Below, piece after piece: positions 34,784 to 41,954 of a stretch of DNA of 48,868 bases (the stretch's first letter is position 1; each line of letters begins with the position of its first letter). This DNA comes from an uncultured Clostridia bacterium. GTDB taxonomy: Bacteria; Bacillota; Clostridia; Peptostreptococcales; Anaerovoracaceae. The translations under genes were made by a program, and so were the position numbers. The DNA is taken from positions 1 to 48,868 of the forward strand of contig CAKQMV010000015.1 of assembly GCA_934255135.1 (NCBI GenBank), in the 5' to 3' direction. The notes under the pieces were generated by a model. It saw only the letters and a list, made by a program, of their open reading frames with translations. It ran no database searches and had not been told where the DNA came from.

Positions 34784-34805
34784 GGAGCACCCATAAAGGT
34801 GCTCC
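34784..34805 (-). terminator. Terminator-like hairpin in the thioesterase leader
   Basis: A perfect 8-bp stem GGAGCACC / GGTGCTCC, followed on the minus strand by TTTAAAG. It lies between the pepD stop and the thioesterase start, so it can end pepD transcription, but a promoter-like TTGCCG-N18-TATAAT lies just upstream of it, so it would also sit in the thioesterase leader. Confidence 0.55.
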
Positions 34806-34876
34806 TTATCATCAATTTATTATAATGCATCACACGGGACTTCGGCAAGCCCGAGACTAAATGCTTTTGGCCGTGA

Positions 34877-36328
34877 TTACTCTGTCATTGCAGCAAGAAT
34901 GTTCTTGAGAAGTTCATATGATCTTGCTGTTGACTCAATGTCGAGATGCTCGTTAGGTGTGTGTACCTCGTACATGTTAGGTCCGATTGAAACGCAGTCC
35001 ATTTCAGGAACCTTTGACTTAAAGATTCCGCACTCAAGTCCGGCGTGGATAGCGTTAACCTCTGCTGGAGTTCCGTACATCTCAGTCCATACTGACTGAA
35101 CGAGATCCTTAAGTGGTGACTCTGGGTTGTAAGTCCAGCCTGGGTATCCGCCGTTCTCCTCAACTCTACCGTCAGCAAGCTTTACGATTGCAGCGATCTT
35201 GTCGAACTCAGCCTTAAGCTGTGACTCAACTGAGCTACGAACGCAGCTGATGAACTGGCATTTGTCATCATAAAGCTTAACGATACCGATATTTGTTGAA
35301 GTCTGAACGAGTCCCTCAAGGTCACGGCTCATTGCGAGAACACCAAATGGTGTTGCGTGAAGTACGTCAGCGATTCTCTTTGAGTCGATGATATTTACAG
35401 CGTTGAGGTAAGTCTCGTCACCTGAAGTAACTACTACAGCCATATCAGGCTCGATTGACTTGTACTCGAAGTAAAGTCCCTCAGCAAGCTCGTTAACCAT
35501 GTCGATAACCTGGTTAACCTGGTAGTCAGCTACTGCAACTGTAAGTGAGCAAGCACGTGTGATTGCAGTCTCCTTGCTTCCGCCCTCGAGCTCGAGAACT
35601 CTAGCCTCTACCTCGTTAACAACTCTATAGATGATTCTTCCCATGAGATCGTTAGCACTTGCTCTGCCCTTGTCGATCTCCATACCTGAGTGACCACCCT
35701 GGAAGCCCTTAACCTCGATAGTTACAGGAACAGCCTTAACCTTCTCTCTCTTAACGTCGATAGTTCCGTATAGCTTGTTACCACCAGCACATCCGCACAT
35801 GATAACACCCTCTGACTCTGAGTCGATGTTAAGAAGTCTCTTACCCTTAAGCTGTCTCATGTCAAGAGCGTGAGCTCCGTCCATTCCCTCTTCCTCATCA
35901 GTTGTGAAAACTGCCTCGATTGCAGGGTGTGCAATGCTGTCATCTGCGAGGATAGCAAGTGTCATTGCAACAGCGATTCCGTTATCAGCTCCAAGAGTTG
36001 TACCCTCAGCTCTGATAAAGTTGCCATCGACTACAGGAGTGATTGGATCCTTATCAAAGTCGATTCTTACATCGTCTCTAGCCTGGCATACCATATCTGA
36101 ATGTCCCTGAAGAATTACAGGTGCTGCATTCTCGTATCCTGCTGAAGCAGGCTTTCTGATAACAACGTTATTAGCATCGTCCATAAAGCTCTCGAGCTTA
36201 TGCTCGTCTGCGAAGTGTACAAGATATGATGCAATCTTGTCTGTGTTGCCTGATCCGTGTGGGATTCCGCAAATGTCCTCAAAGTAGCCAAATACGTCTG
36301 CTGGCTGGCAGTTTTCCAAAATTCTCAT
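34877..36328 (-). CDS. pepD: Aminoacyl-histidine dipeptidase PepD (M20C)
   Basis: A 483-residue metallopeptidase cleaving Xaa-His and other dipeptides. Zinc site phrases: LQGHSDMVCQ, GADNGIAVA, FTTDEEEGMDGAHAL (catalytic Glu), and HAGLECGIF near the C-terminus. The ATG at 36328 follows GGAGG by six bases; a longer frame opens at 36373. A 7-bp hairpin GCAGAAA / TTTCTGC (36352-36369) lies in the leader. It has no partner gene and would feed the amino-acid catabolism of this organism. Confidence 0.94.
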   Translation of the reverse strand: MRILENCQPADVFGYFEDICGIPHGSGNTDKIASYLVHFADEHKLESFMDDANNVVIRKPASAGYENAAPVILQGHSDMVCQARDDVRIDFDKDPITPVVDGNFIRAEGTTLGADNGIAVAMTLAILADDSIAHPAIEAVFTTDEEEGMDGAHALDMRQLKGKRLLNIDSESEGVIMCGCAGGNKLYGTIDVKREKVKAVPVTIEVKGFQGGHSGMEIDKGRASANDLMGRIIYRVVNEVEARVLELEGGSKETAITRACSLTVAVADYQVNQVIDMVNELAEGLYFEYKSIEPDMAVVVTSGDETYLNAVNIIDSKRIADVLHATPFGVLAMSRDLEGLVQTSTNIGIVKLYDDKCQFISCVRSSVESQLKAEFDKIAAIVKLADGRVEENGGYPGWTYNPESPLKDLVQSVWTEMYGTPAEVNAIHAGLECGIFKSKVPEMDCVSIGPNMYEVHTPNEHLDIESTARSYELLKNILAAMTE

Positions 36329-36434
36329 TTCAATCCTCCAAAAGTATAATCGCAGAAACTTGTTTCTGCACACAAAACATATTTAATCATTTTTGTGAGA
36401 AGAAATAAAGAATAATTAATCTTTTAACACGGTA

Positions 36435-36590
36435 TTATTTATGTTTTTTCCTATAGTTAGGGCTTACCACACCGAGAATATCTGTACCACCAGTGCTGCT
36501 TCCCATTCTTACACAGAGTCCGAGTCCCACACCCATAAAGAGGCCCGAACAGATTGCAGCAATCATTCTGTCAGAAACCAAAAAAAAGCA
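36435..36590 (-). pseudogene. Remnant of a YitT family membrane protein
   Basis: The frame reads VSDRMIAAICSGLFMGVGLG and then LCVRMGSSTGGTDILG before ending in SPNYRKKHK. The STGGTDILG and GLFMGVGLGL phrases are those of the YitT/DUF161 family, but only ~45 residues of a ~280-residue protein remain, with no start region or promoter. It follows directly after the HU terminator. Most likely a decayed gene. Confidence 0.6.
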
Positions 36591-36626
36591 AAAAGAGGAG
36601 AACTATTTTATAAGTTTTCCTCTTTT
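36591..36626 (-). terminator. Intrinsic terminator of the HU gene
   Basis: A 14-bp stem (with one G-U pair) around an 8-base loop, followed on the minus strand by TGCTTTTTTT. Confidence 0.8.
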
Positions 36627-36676
36627 ATAAACTTGCGATTCAAAAAATATTTAAGTATATGCTTAAAGCAGTTAAA

Positions 36677-36949
36677 CTACTTTACAGCGTCCTTAAGTGC
36701 CTTACCAGCCTTGAATGCAGGAACCTTGCTAGCTGCAATGTTGAGCTCCTCACCTGTGAGAGGATTTCTTCCTGTTCTAGCTGCTCTCTCTCTTACCTCA
36801 AAGTTACCAAATCCGATGAGCTGTACCTTCTCGCCCTTAGCAAGCTCGCCAGTGATTACGTCGAAAACTGCTGCTACAGCTGCAGTTGCATCCTTCTTGG
36901 AAAGTCCAGCGTTCTCAGCAACAGCTGAAATGAGTTCTGTCTTGTTCAT
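36677..36949 (-). CDS. hup: DNA-binding protein HU
   Basis: A 90-residue nucleoid protein. MNKTELISAVAENAGLSKK and the DNA-intercalating arm GFGNFEVRERAARTGRNPLTGEELNI are the usual HU/IHF sequence. It compacts and bends DNA. GGAGGT precedes the ATG. It is monocistronic, with its own terminator. Confidence 0.97.
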   Translation of the reverse strand: MNKTELISAVAENAGLSKKDATAAVAAVFDVITGELAKGEKVQLIGFGNFEVRERAARTGRNPLTGEELNIAASKVPAFKAGKALKDAVK

Positions 36950-37114
36950 TTACTAAAACCTCCATATTTATACGAAATGATTCGAACAAATAATACAGTA
37001 ATTGCCAAGAAAAGTAAATACGTATACAATAATCCAATATAGAGTTTTTGTGAAAACACATATAAGTGACAGAAGCCGCTATTTATTATGTGAACGGCTT
37101 TAGAAAGGGAAAAC

Positions 37115-38044
37115 ATGGAAAACAGTATCATTATCATCAGACAGTTAATTCTCTTATTCGCGCTAATGCTGGCGGGATACTATTCATTCAAAAAAGGCTG
37201 GGTAACACACAAGGGATCAGCGCAGATTTCATCAATGATCGTCAAGATTTTTAACCCGGCACTCATCATTGCAACCACAGCGGCCTCTGACTACAAGCCT
37301 GAAAGCGACCTTATCATCACAAATATAATCCTCGTCGCAATATTTTTCGGATCATCAATATTCCTCGCACCGATTGCTGCCGGAATTCTTAGAGTTGAAC
37401 AGAAGAACAGAATGCTTTTCAGAATCATGTTCACCTTCTGTAACCTTGGCTTCATGGGAATTCCTCTTGTAAGCAGTCTTTTCGGTGAGGAGCAGATTTT
37501 TTTCGTAACATGGTATATTCTGGGCTTTAACTTCCTTTTCTATTCGTATGGAATTTTTACCTTCGATAAGATGACTGGAAAGAGCAGCTCTTTTAAGCCT
37601 GCCAAAATGTTCAATTCAGGTGTAATCGCGTGCCTTATCGCGTTCCTGCTCTTCCTCCTGCCTGTAAATCTTCCTGTAATCGCGGTTGATTCACTCGCAT
37701 ATGTTGCAGACCTTTGCGTGCCTCTAAGCATGCTTGTAACAGGTTTTGCGCTCGCTCAGGCGGATCTTAAGATGGTATTCTCGGACGTTAAGATGTACTT
37801 CTACGTTGCTATCAAGATGATTGCTCTTCCTATCGCTATTGCAGTCATTATCAAGCTTGTCGGTGGAACACTAGACCCGGTAATCACAGGCATTATGATT
37901 CTGATGTATGGCATGCCTAATGCCAGCATGCCGATTATCGTATGTGAGGAGTATGACATCGAAAGTGAGATGCTAAGCAGTGGCTACGCCCTTTCGACAA
38001 TCCTATGCATCATCACGCTACCGCTGGTTACATACTTTATTTAA
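37115..38044 (+). CDS. AEC family transporter
   Basis: A 309-residue membrane protein with ten helices in the AEC (auxin efflux carrier) fold: LILLFALMLAGYYSFKKGW at the N-terminus and a second half beginning NSGVIACLIAFLLFLLPVNLPVIA. AEC proteins in bacteria move malate, malonate or other organic anions. It is followed by an asparaginase gene in the same direction, which could suggest aspartate or fumarate-type substrates, but there is no direct evidence. AAAGGG precedes the ATG. Confidence 0.9.
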   Translation: MENSIIIIRQLILLFALMLAGYYSFKKGWVTHKGSAQISSMIVKIFNPALIIATTAASDYKPESDLIITNIILVAIFFGSSIFLAPIAAGILRVEQKNRMLFRIMFTFCNLGFMGIPLVSSLFGEEQIFFVTWYILGFNFLFYSYGIFTFDKMTGKSSSFKPAKMFNSGVIACLIAFLLFLLPVNLPVIAVDSLAYVADLCVPLSMLVTGFALAQADLKMVFSDVKMYFYVAIKMIALPIAIAVIIKLVGGTLDPVITGIMILMYGMPNASMPIIVCEEYDIESEMLSSGYALSTILCIITLPLVTYFI

Positions 38045-38053
38045 TGATATAAT
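38045..38053 (+). promoter_or_regulatory. Extended -10 element upstream of the asparaginase gene
   Basis: TGA-TATAAT immediately after the AEC stop, 43 bases before the asparaginase start. It could give ansA-trmL its own promoter; no clear -35 box. Confidence 0.45.
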
Positions 38054-38095
38054 TATACGATTACGTTAACGGATCAATTAACGGAGAACAGATAC

Positions 38096-39109
38096 ATGAA
38101 CAAGAAGAAAATCTGCATAATATATACTGGCGGAACAATCGGAATGGTTTCGACTGAGCACGGTTTTGCCCCATGTAAGGGTAACCTTCAGAAGGTAATG
38201 GACAGCATTCCTGATTTTAAGGACGATTCCCTTCCTGAATGGGATATCGTCGAGTTCGATGAGCTTCTGGACTCATCTAACATGGGAATAAATGAGTGGA
38301 ACATGATCGGACGCACCATCTTTGAGAAGTATTCAAGTTATGATGGTTTTGTAGTGCTTCACGGAACAGATACTATGGCGTATACGGCTTCTGCTCTTTC
38401 ATTCATGCTCGAGAACCTGGCAAAACCTGTAATTCTCACAGGCTCGCAGATTCCGCTATGCCTCATTCGAAGCGACGGAAGAGATAATCTTCTCGCGTCA
38501 CTTCTAATCGCAGCCGACGGGAAGGCTCGAGAAGTCTGTATCTGTTTTGGCAGCAAGCTGCTCCGAGGCAACAGAGCAACGAAGAAGTCTGCAGATGCGC
38601 TCAACGCGTTCTCATCTTACAACTGCCCGCTTCTTGCGGAGGTTGGTATCAATATCAACTACAATGACGATGTTATCGACAAAGCGATGACAGGCAAGCC
38701 ACTTAATCTTGTCGAGTTCAAGGAGACTTCGATTTCGGTTATCAAGATGTTTCCGGGAATTCATCCAGGCATCTATCAGTTCGCGGCTAACGATCATTTC
38801 AAAGGTGTAATCCTCGAGACTTTTGGCGCTGGAAATATCCCTAACGATGAGAGTCTGCTTTCAGTTATACGTGAGGCATCGAAGAACGATACGATTTTTG
38901 TCGTATGCTCTCAGTGCAATGCGGGTAAGGTATCGCTTGGAGGCTACGAGGCCGGAAACATCTTCAAGGAGGCCGGTGCGGTTTCAGGTTACGATATGAC
39001 GACCGAGTGTGCTATCGCCAAGCTCTATTACCTTTACAGCAAGGGCTTCACCCCTGACACCATCAAGGAGATGCTCGAGATTCCGATCAGGAAGGAGCTT
39101 ACATACTAA
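38096..39109 (+). CDS. ansA: Type I (cytoplasmic) L-asparaginase
   Basis: A 337-residue N-terminal-nucleophile-like asparaginase hydrolysing Asn to Asp and ammonia. The catalytic Thr is in IIYTGGTIGM and the second Thr in LHGTDTMAYTASAL; ILTGSQIPL is also typical. No signal peptide, so cytoplasmic. GGAGA precedes the ATG. Its stop overlaps the trmL ATG by one base (TAATG), so the two are translationally coupled. Confidence 0.95.
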   Translation: MNKKKICIIYTGGTIGMVSTEHGFAPCKGNLQKVMDSIPDFKDDSLPEWDIVEFDELLDSSNMGINEWNMIGRTIFEKYSSYDGFVVLHGTDTMAYTASALSFMLENLAKPVILTGSQIPLCLIRSDGRDNLLASLLIAADGKAREVCICFGSKLLRGNRATKKSADALNAFSSYNCPLLAEVGININYNDDVIDKAMTGKPLNLVEFKETSISVIKMFPGIHPGIYQFAANDHFKGVILETFGAGNIPNDESLLSVIREASKNDTIFVVCSQCNAGKVSLGGYEAGNIFKEAGAVSGYDMTTECAIAKLYYLYSKGFTPDTIKEMLEIPIRKELTY

Positions 39110-39579
39110 TGGCACTTCACATTGTACTTGTTAATCCCGAGATTCCGCCTAACACAGGCAATATCGCGCGTACATGCGCTGCTACCAACACGGTCCTTCA
39201 TCTTGTAAAGCCGCTTGGTTTTGACATCAGCGACAAGGCTGTAAGACGTGCAGGACTCGACTACTGGGAACACGTAAGCCTCGAGGTTCACGAGAATCTC
39301 AATGAGTTTATGGATAAATATGGAGACAGACGCATGTGGCTTGCTACCACCAAGGGCGGCCGCTACTACACAGATGCCGAGTTTTCTGACGAAGATATGA
39401 TCCTGTTCGGACGCGAGACTGCAGGTCTTCCTAGGGATTTTATCGACGCGCATTCAGATGGTGCAATCAGAATTCCGATGAGCCATAATACAGAGCTTCG
39501 CTCACTTAATCTCTCAAACGCAGCGAATATCGTGCTGTTTGAAGCGCTGAGACAGATGGGATTTCCGGAGCTTAGGTAA
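39109..39579 (+). CDS. trmL: tRNA (cytidine(34)-2'-O)-methyltransferase TrmL
   Basis: A 156-residue SPOUT methyltransferase. LVNPEIPPNTGNIARTCAA at the N-terminus, VKPLGFDISDKAVRRAGLDYWEHV, FGRETAGLP and the knot-forming MSHNTELRSLNLSNAANIVLFEALRQ mark the family. It methylates the wobble base of tRNA(Leu). Coupling to asparaginase is common in Firmicutes and is probably only an operon arrangement. Confidence 0.95.
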   Translation: MALHIVLVNPEIPPNTGNIARTCAATNTVLHLVKPLGFDISDKAVRRAGLDYWEHVSLEVHENLNEFMDKYGDRRMWLATTKGGRYYTDAEFSDEDMILFGRETAGLPRDFIDAHSDGAIRIPMSHNTELRSLNLSNAANIVLFEALRQMGFPELR

Positions 39580-39657
39580 GATTTAAATAAGATTTATTTG
39601 AAATGTATGGACTATGTGTACAGACACGATGCTCTGACTCGAAGCTAGATTTCGAAC

Positions 39658-39685
39658 AGACCGCTATCTACTGAGATGGCGGTCT
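39658..39685 (+). terminator. Intrinsic terminator of the ansA-trmL unit
   Basis: A 12-bp stem (AGACCGCTATCT / AGATGGCGGTCT, one G-U and no bulge) with a 4-base loop, followed by ATTATTG. A short T-rich tail makes it weaker than the others. Confidence 0.6.
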
Positions 39686-40067
39686 ATTATTGTGCATGGA
39701 ATGTAGGAATCATAGGGATTGAGGTGATGAAGCCCGTGACGTGCGGGCTATTATCTGGAAATCACTGAAAATATAAGTTATCATGTTGCTGCAGGAAATA
39801 TTAGCAAGAACTTCTTCATAAAATTATGACAGCGATTATGGATGGAACTTATAAAAAAGATGAGGAATTAAAACTTGAGATAATGAATGCTATTGCTTAA
39901 TAGGGAAAGGAAATTATCGTTGTCGGTGAAGGCGAAATGGCAAAGTGCTTCTGCCATGAATTAGAACATTTAGACGGAGAAATATTTTTAGACAAAGCTG
40001 TTCAAGAAATAACACTTTGATAGTATCAATAGAAGGCTGTATTGATTAGTAAAACAAGGAGATTTTT
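39686..40067. other. AT-rich accessory stretch with gene relics
   Basis: No intact gene. It holds the deformylase remnant (39904-40020) and, just before it in the same frame, a short frame at 39826-39900 (MTAIMDGTYKKDEEL...) that ends TAA TAG. Its composition is more AT-rich and codon use (AAA, GAA, TTA) differs from the neighbouring genes. Confidence 0.5.
39904..40020 (+). pseudogene. Peptide deformylase C-terminal remnant
   Basis: Thirty-eight codons in one frame, ending in TGA, with CHELEHLDGEIFLD, which is the HExxH zinc/catalytic motif and the following HLDG of peptide deformylase. The upstream frame is closed by TAA TAG. All of the N-terminal half (including the GxGxAAxQ motif) is missing, so it cannot be active. 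Confidence 0.6.
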
Positions 40068-40592
40068 ATGATTAAAGTTATTATGATGTGTGGAATATGC
40101 GGTTCCGGGAAAACAACTTATGCAAAGCAGAAAGAAAAAGAAGGCTATGTTCGCTTGTCCATTGATGAGGAAATGTGGAAAACTTACGGGAGAAAGGGGA
40201 TTGATTATCCAAACGAACAGTATGAGGAACTTTCAGAAATAGTGGAAATGGCACTCCAGAAGGAACTCCTGTCTCTCATTCAACAAGGAAAACATGTAGT
40301 CCTTGATTTCAGCTTTTGGAATAAAGCAAACAGAGCGTATTATAAAAGGCTTATAGAAAAAGCTGGCGGTACACCAGAACTTGTTTATATGAAGGCTAGT
40401 AAAGGAACCTTACAAAAAAGATTGTATAAAAGGAATCAGTCTTTGAATGCTAATTCTCCATTCATAATAACAAATGAGATACTAGAGCATCATTATAACG
40501 ATTTTCAAGAACCATGTGGCGAAGGAGAAAAAGTAATTTTACAGGAAGAAGATTGTGTTGGGGCAGCCATTGATAGCCCCGACCACCTTTGA
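40068..40592 (+). CDS. AAA/P-loop kinase-like protein
   Basis: A 174-residue protein with Walker A MCGICGSGKTTYAK at the N-terminus and a pattern (RLSIDEEMW, VVLDFSFWNKANRAYYKRLIEKAG, RLYKRNQ) seen in zeta-toxin-like and polynucleotide-kinase-like AAA_33 proteins that phosphorylate small molecules or nucleic acids. The substrate is unknown. AAGGAG precedes the ATG. It is in an AT-rich island next to a broken deformylase gene, so it may be horizontally acquired. Confidence 0.8.
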   Translation: MIKVIMMCGICGSGKTTYAKQKEKEGYVRLSIDEEMWKTYGRKGIDYPNEQYEELSEIVEMALQKELLSLIQQGKHVVLDFSFWNKANRAYYKRLIEKAGGTPELVYMKASKGTLQKRLYKRNQSLNANSPFIITNEILEHHYNDFQEPCGEGEKVILQEEDCVGAAIDSPDHL

Positions 40593-40767
40593 TGGTAGGC
40601 AATACGAGGGGGAACCGCAAGGAATGTTGCTACCCCGTACTATTACTCCGAGAGGGGGAATTTCCGTTACCGAAGATGAAGACTACAAATATATATCCAG
40701 CACAATTAAAGTAATGGCTTGTATCAAATCTTACGTGAAGACCCAAAAAAAGGAAGCACAGAACTGA
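40555..40767 (+). CDS. Doubtful 70-residue reading frame
   Basis: A GTG-started frame overlapping the end of the kinase gene, with AGGAAG nearby. It contains LPRTITPRGGISVTEDEDYKY and a KKEAQN end but no recognised family. It may be a small gene, or a relic of a mobile region. I do not count on it. Confidence 0.2.
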   Translation: MLGQPLIAPTTFDGRQYEGEPQGMLLPRTITPRGGISVTEDEDYKYISSTIKVMACIKSYVKTQKKEAQN

Positions 40768-40826
40768 TACTGTCTCAGCCACTGTGCCCCTCTTTCTTAC
40801 TTTCGTATTCTTTTATTCCTGTGTTC

Positions 40827-41954
40827 TTATTCTGCTGCAGACTTCAGCTTAAACGACATGTTAACAGGGTTGTGATCTGAATACATGAAGTCATACTGAA
40901 CTGTACGAGCCTTAACTACCTCAACATTGTCAGATACAATAAATCCGTCAAGTGTTGTGCAGAATGTTGTTTTAGAATCATATGGAGCATCTGCAACACG
41001 ATTTGATGGGATATTCTCTTTCTTGTCGTAAGGAACTACAAGTGAGAATCCATCTGGCAGATTTTCCTTCTTGAACGGCTTGCACCAGCTCTGCTCCTTG
41101 CCCTTAACTCCGAAGCATGCGCCACAATCACCAATCAGATCTTTATTGAAATCTCCACCGCAGATTACGTAGTTACCGTTCATTCTCTCCTGAGCAATCT
41201 GCTCATAAATCATCTCAAGCTGCTTGTCCGCAATTGTAGGATCAGTTGTGTAAGCAGACAGATGAAGGTTGATAAGAACAAGATCCTTGCCGCCCTCAGC
41301 AGGAATTCTCATAAGATCGTAGCATCTGTCAAGATCCATAAACTTCGCAATATTAGTCTGAATTGGCAGACTTCTTCTGATACTTGTAGAAATCTCGTAA
41401 TCAGAAAGTGTTACAAGACCAGACTTGTTCGCACCATGAGGTGAGTTGAACGGATACAGAATATATGAAGAATTGTAATTCTGTGCAAAAGTGTATGAAT
41501 GATCCGAGAATCCATCTCTCAGAATCTTTCTTTCGTCCACCTTGTATGTACGTGTTGAGTCGTAATCGACCTCCTGAACAAGGTAAAGATCCGAATTCTG
41601 ATCCTGAAGCGCACCAGTGATATTGTCCATAGTCTCTACAACAGATTTCTCAGAACGTGCTCTCGACTCCTTGCCGCCGTCCATAAAGAACGAATAATCC
41701 TGAAGATAAGCCGCAAATCCGATATTCCACGAAGTTATCTGAAGCTTCTTATCCAGCGGAATATTGGTGTTTACAGTGAGCGGATTGTCGATTTCTGTTT
41801 CGATGTTGTCCTCAATTCTGTCGTACGTTAAATACATGTACGCAACGTATCCTCCGACAGCCAGCGCTGCAATAATAATCAGTGTAAGAATAATCTTAAG
41901 TATTCGCTTTCCGGTCTTTCTCTCCGGCTTCTTTTCTCTCTTTCCTCTTGCCAT
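40827..41954 (-). CDS. Membrane-anchored endonuclease/exonuclease/phosphatase family protein
   Basis: A 375-residue protein: basic N-terminus, one membrane helix (~17-43) and a large extracellular EEP domain. ITSWNIGF, LYLVQEVDYDS, LVLINLHLSAY, GGDFNKDL and the final SDHNPVNMSF supply the catalytic Asn, Glu, Asp and His. The family cleaves nucleic acids, phosphoinositides or sphingomyelin; here it faces outside. It starts directly after the U32 stop, so the pair is probably one operon. Confidence 0.88.
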   Translation of the reverse strand: MARGKREKKPERKTGKRILKIILTLIIIAALAVGGYVAYMYLTYDRIEDNIETEIDNPLTVNTNIPLDKKLQITSWNIGFAAYLQDYSFFMDGGKESRARSEKSVVETMDNITGALQDQNSDLYLVQEVDYDSTRTYKVDERKILRDGFSDHSYTFAQNYNSSYILYPFNSPHGANKSGLVTLSDYEISTSIRRSLPIQTNIAKFMDLDRCYDLMRIPAEGGKDLVLINLHLSAYTTDPTIADKQLEMIYEQIAQERMNGNYVICGGDFNKDLIGDCGACFGVKGKEQSWCKPFKKENLPDGFSLVVPYDKKENIPSNRVADAPYDSKTTFCTTLDGFIVSDNVEVVKARTVQYDFMYSDHNPVNMSFKLKSAAE

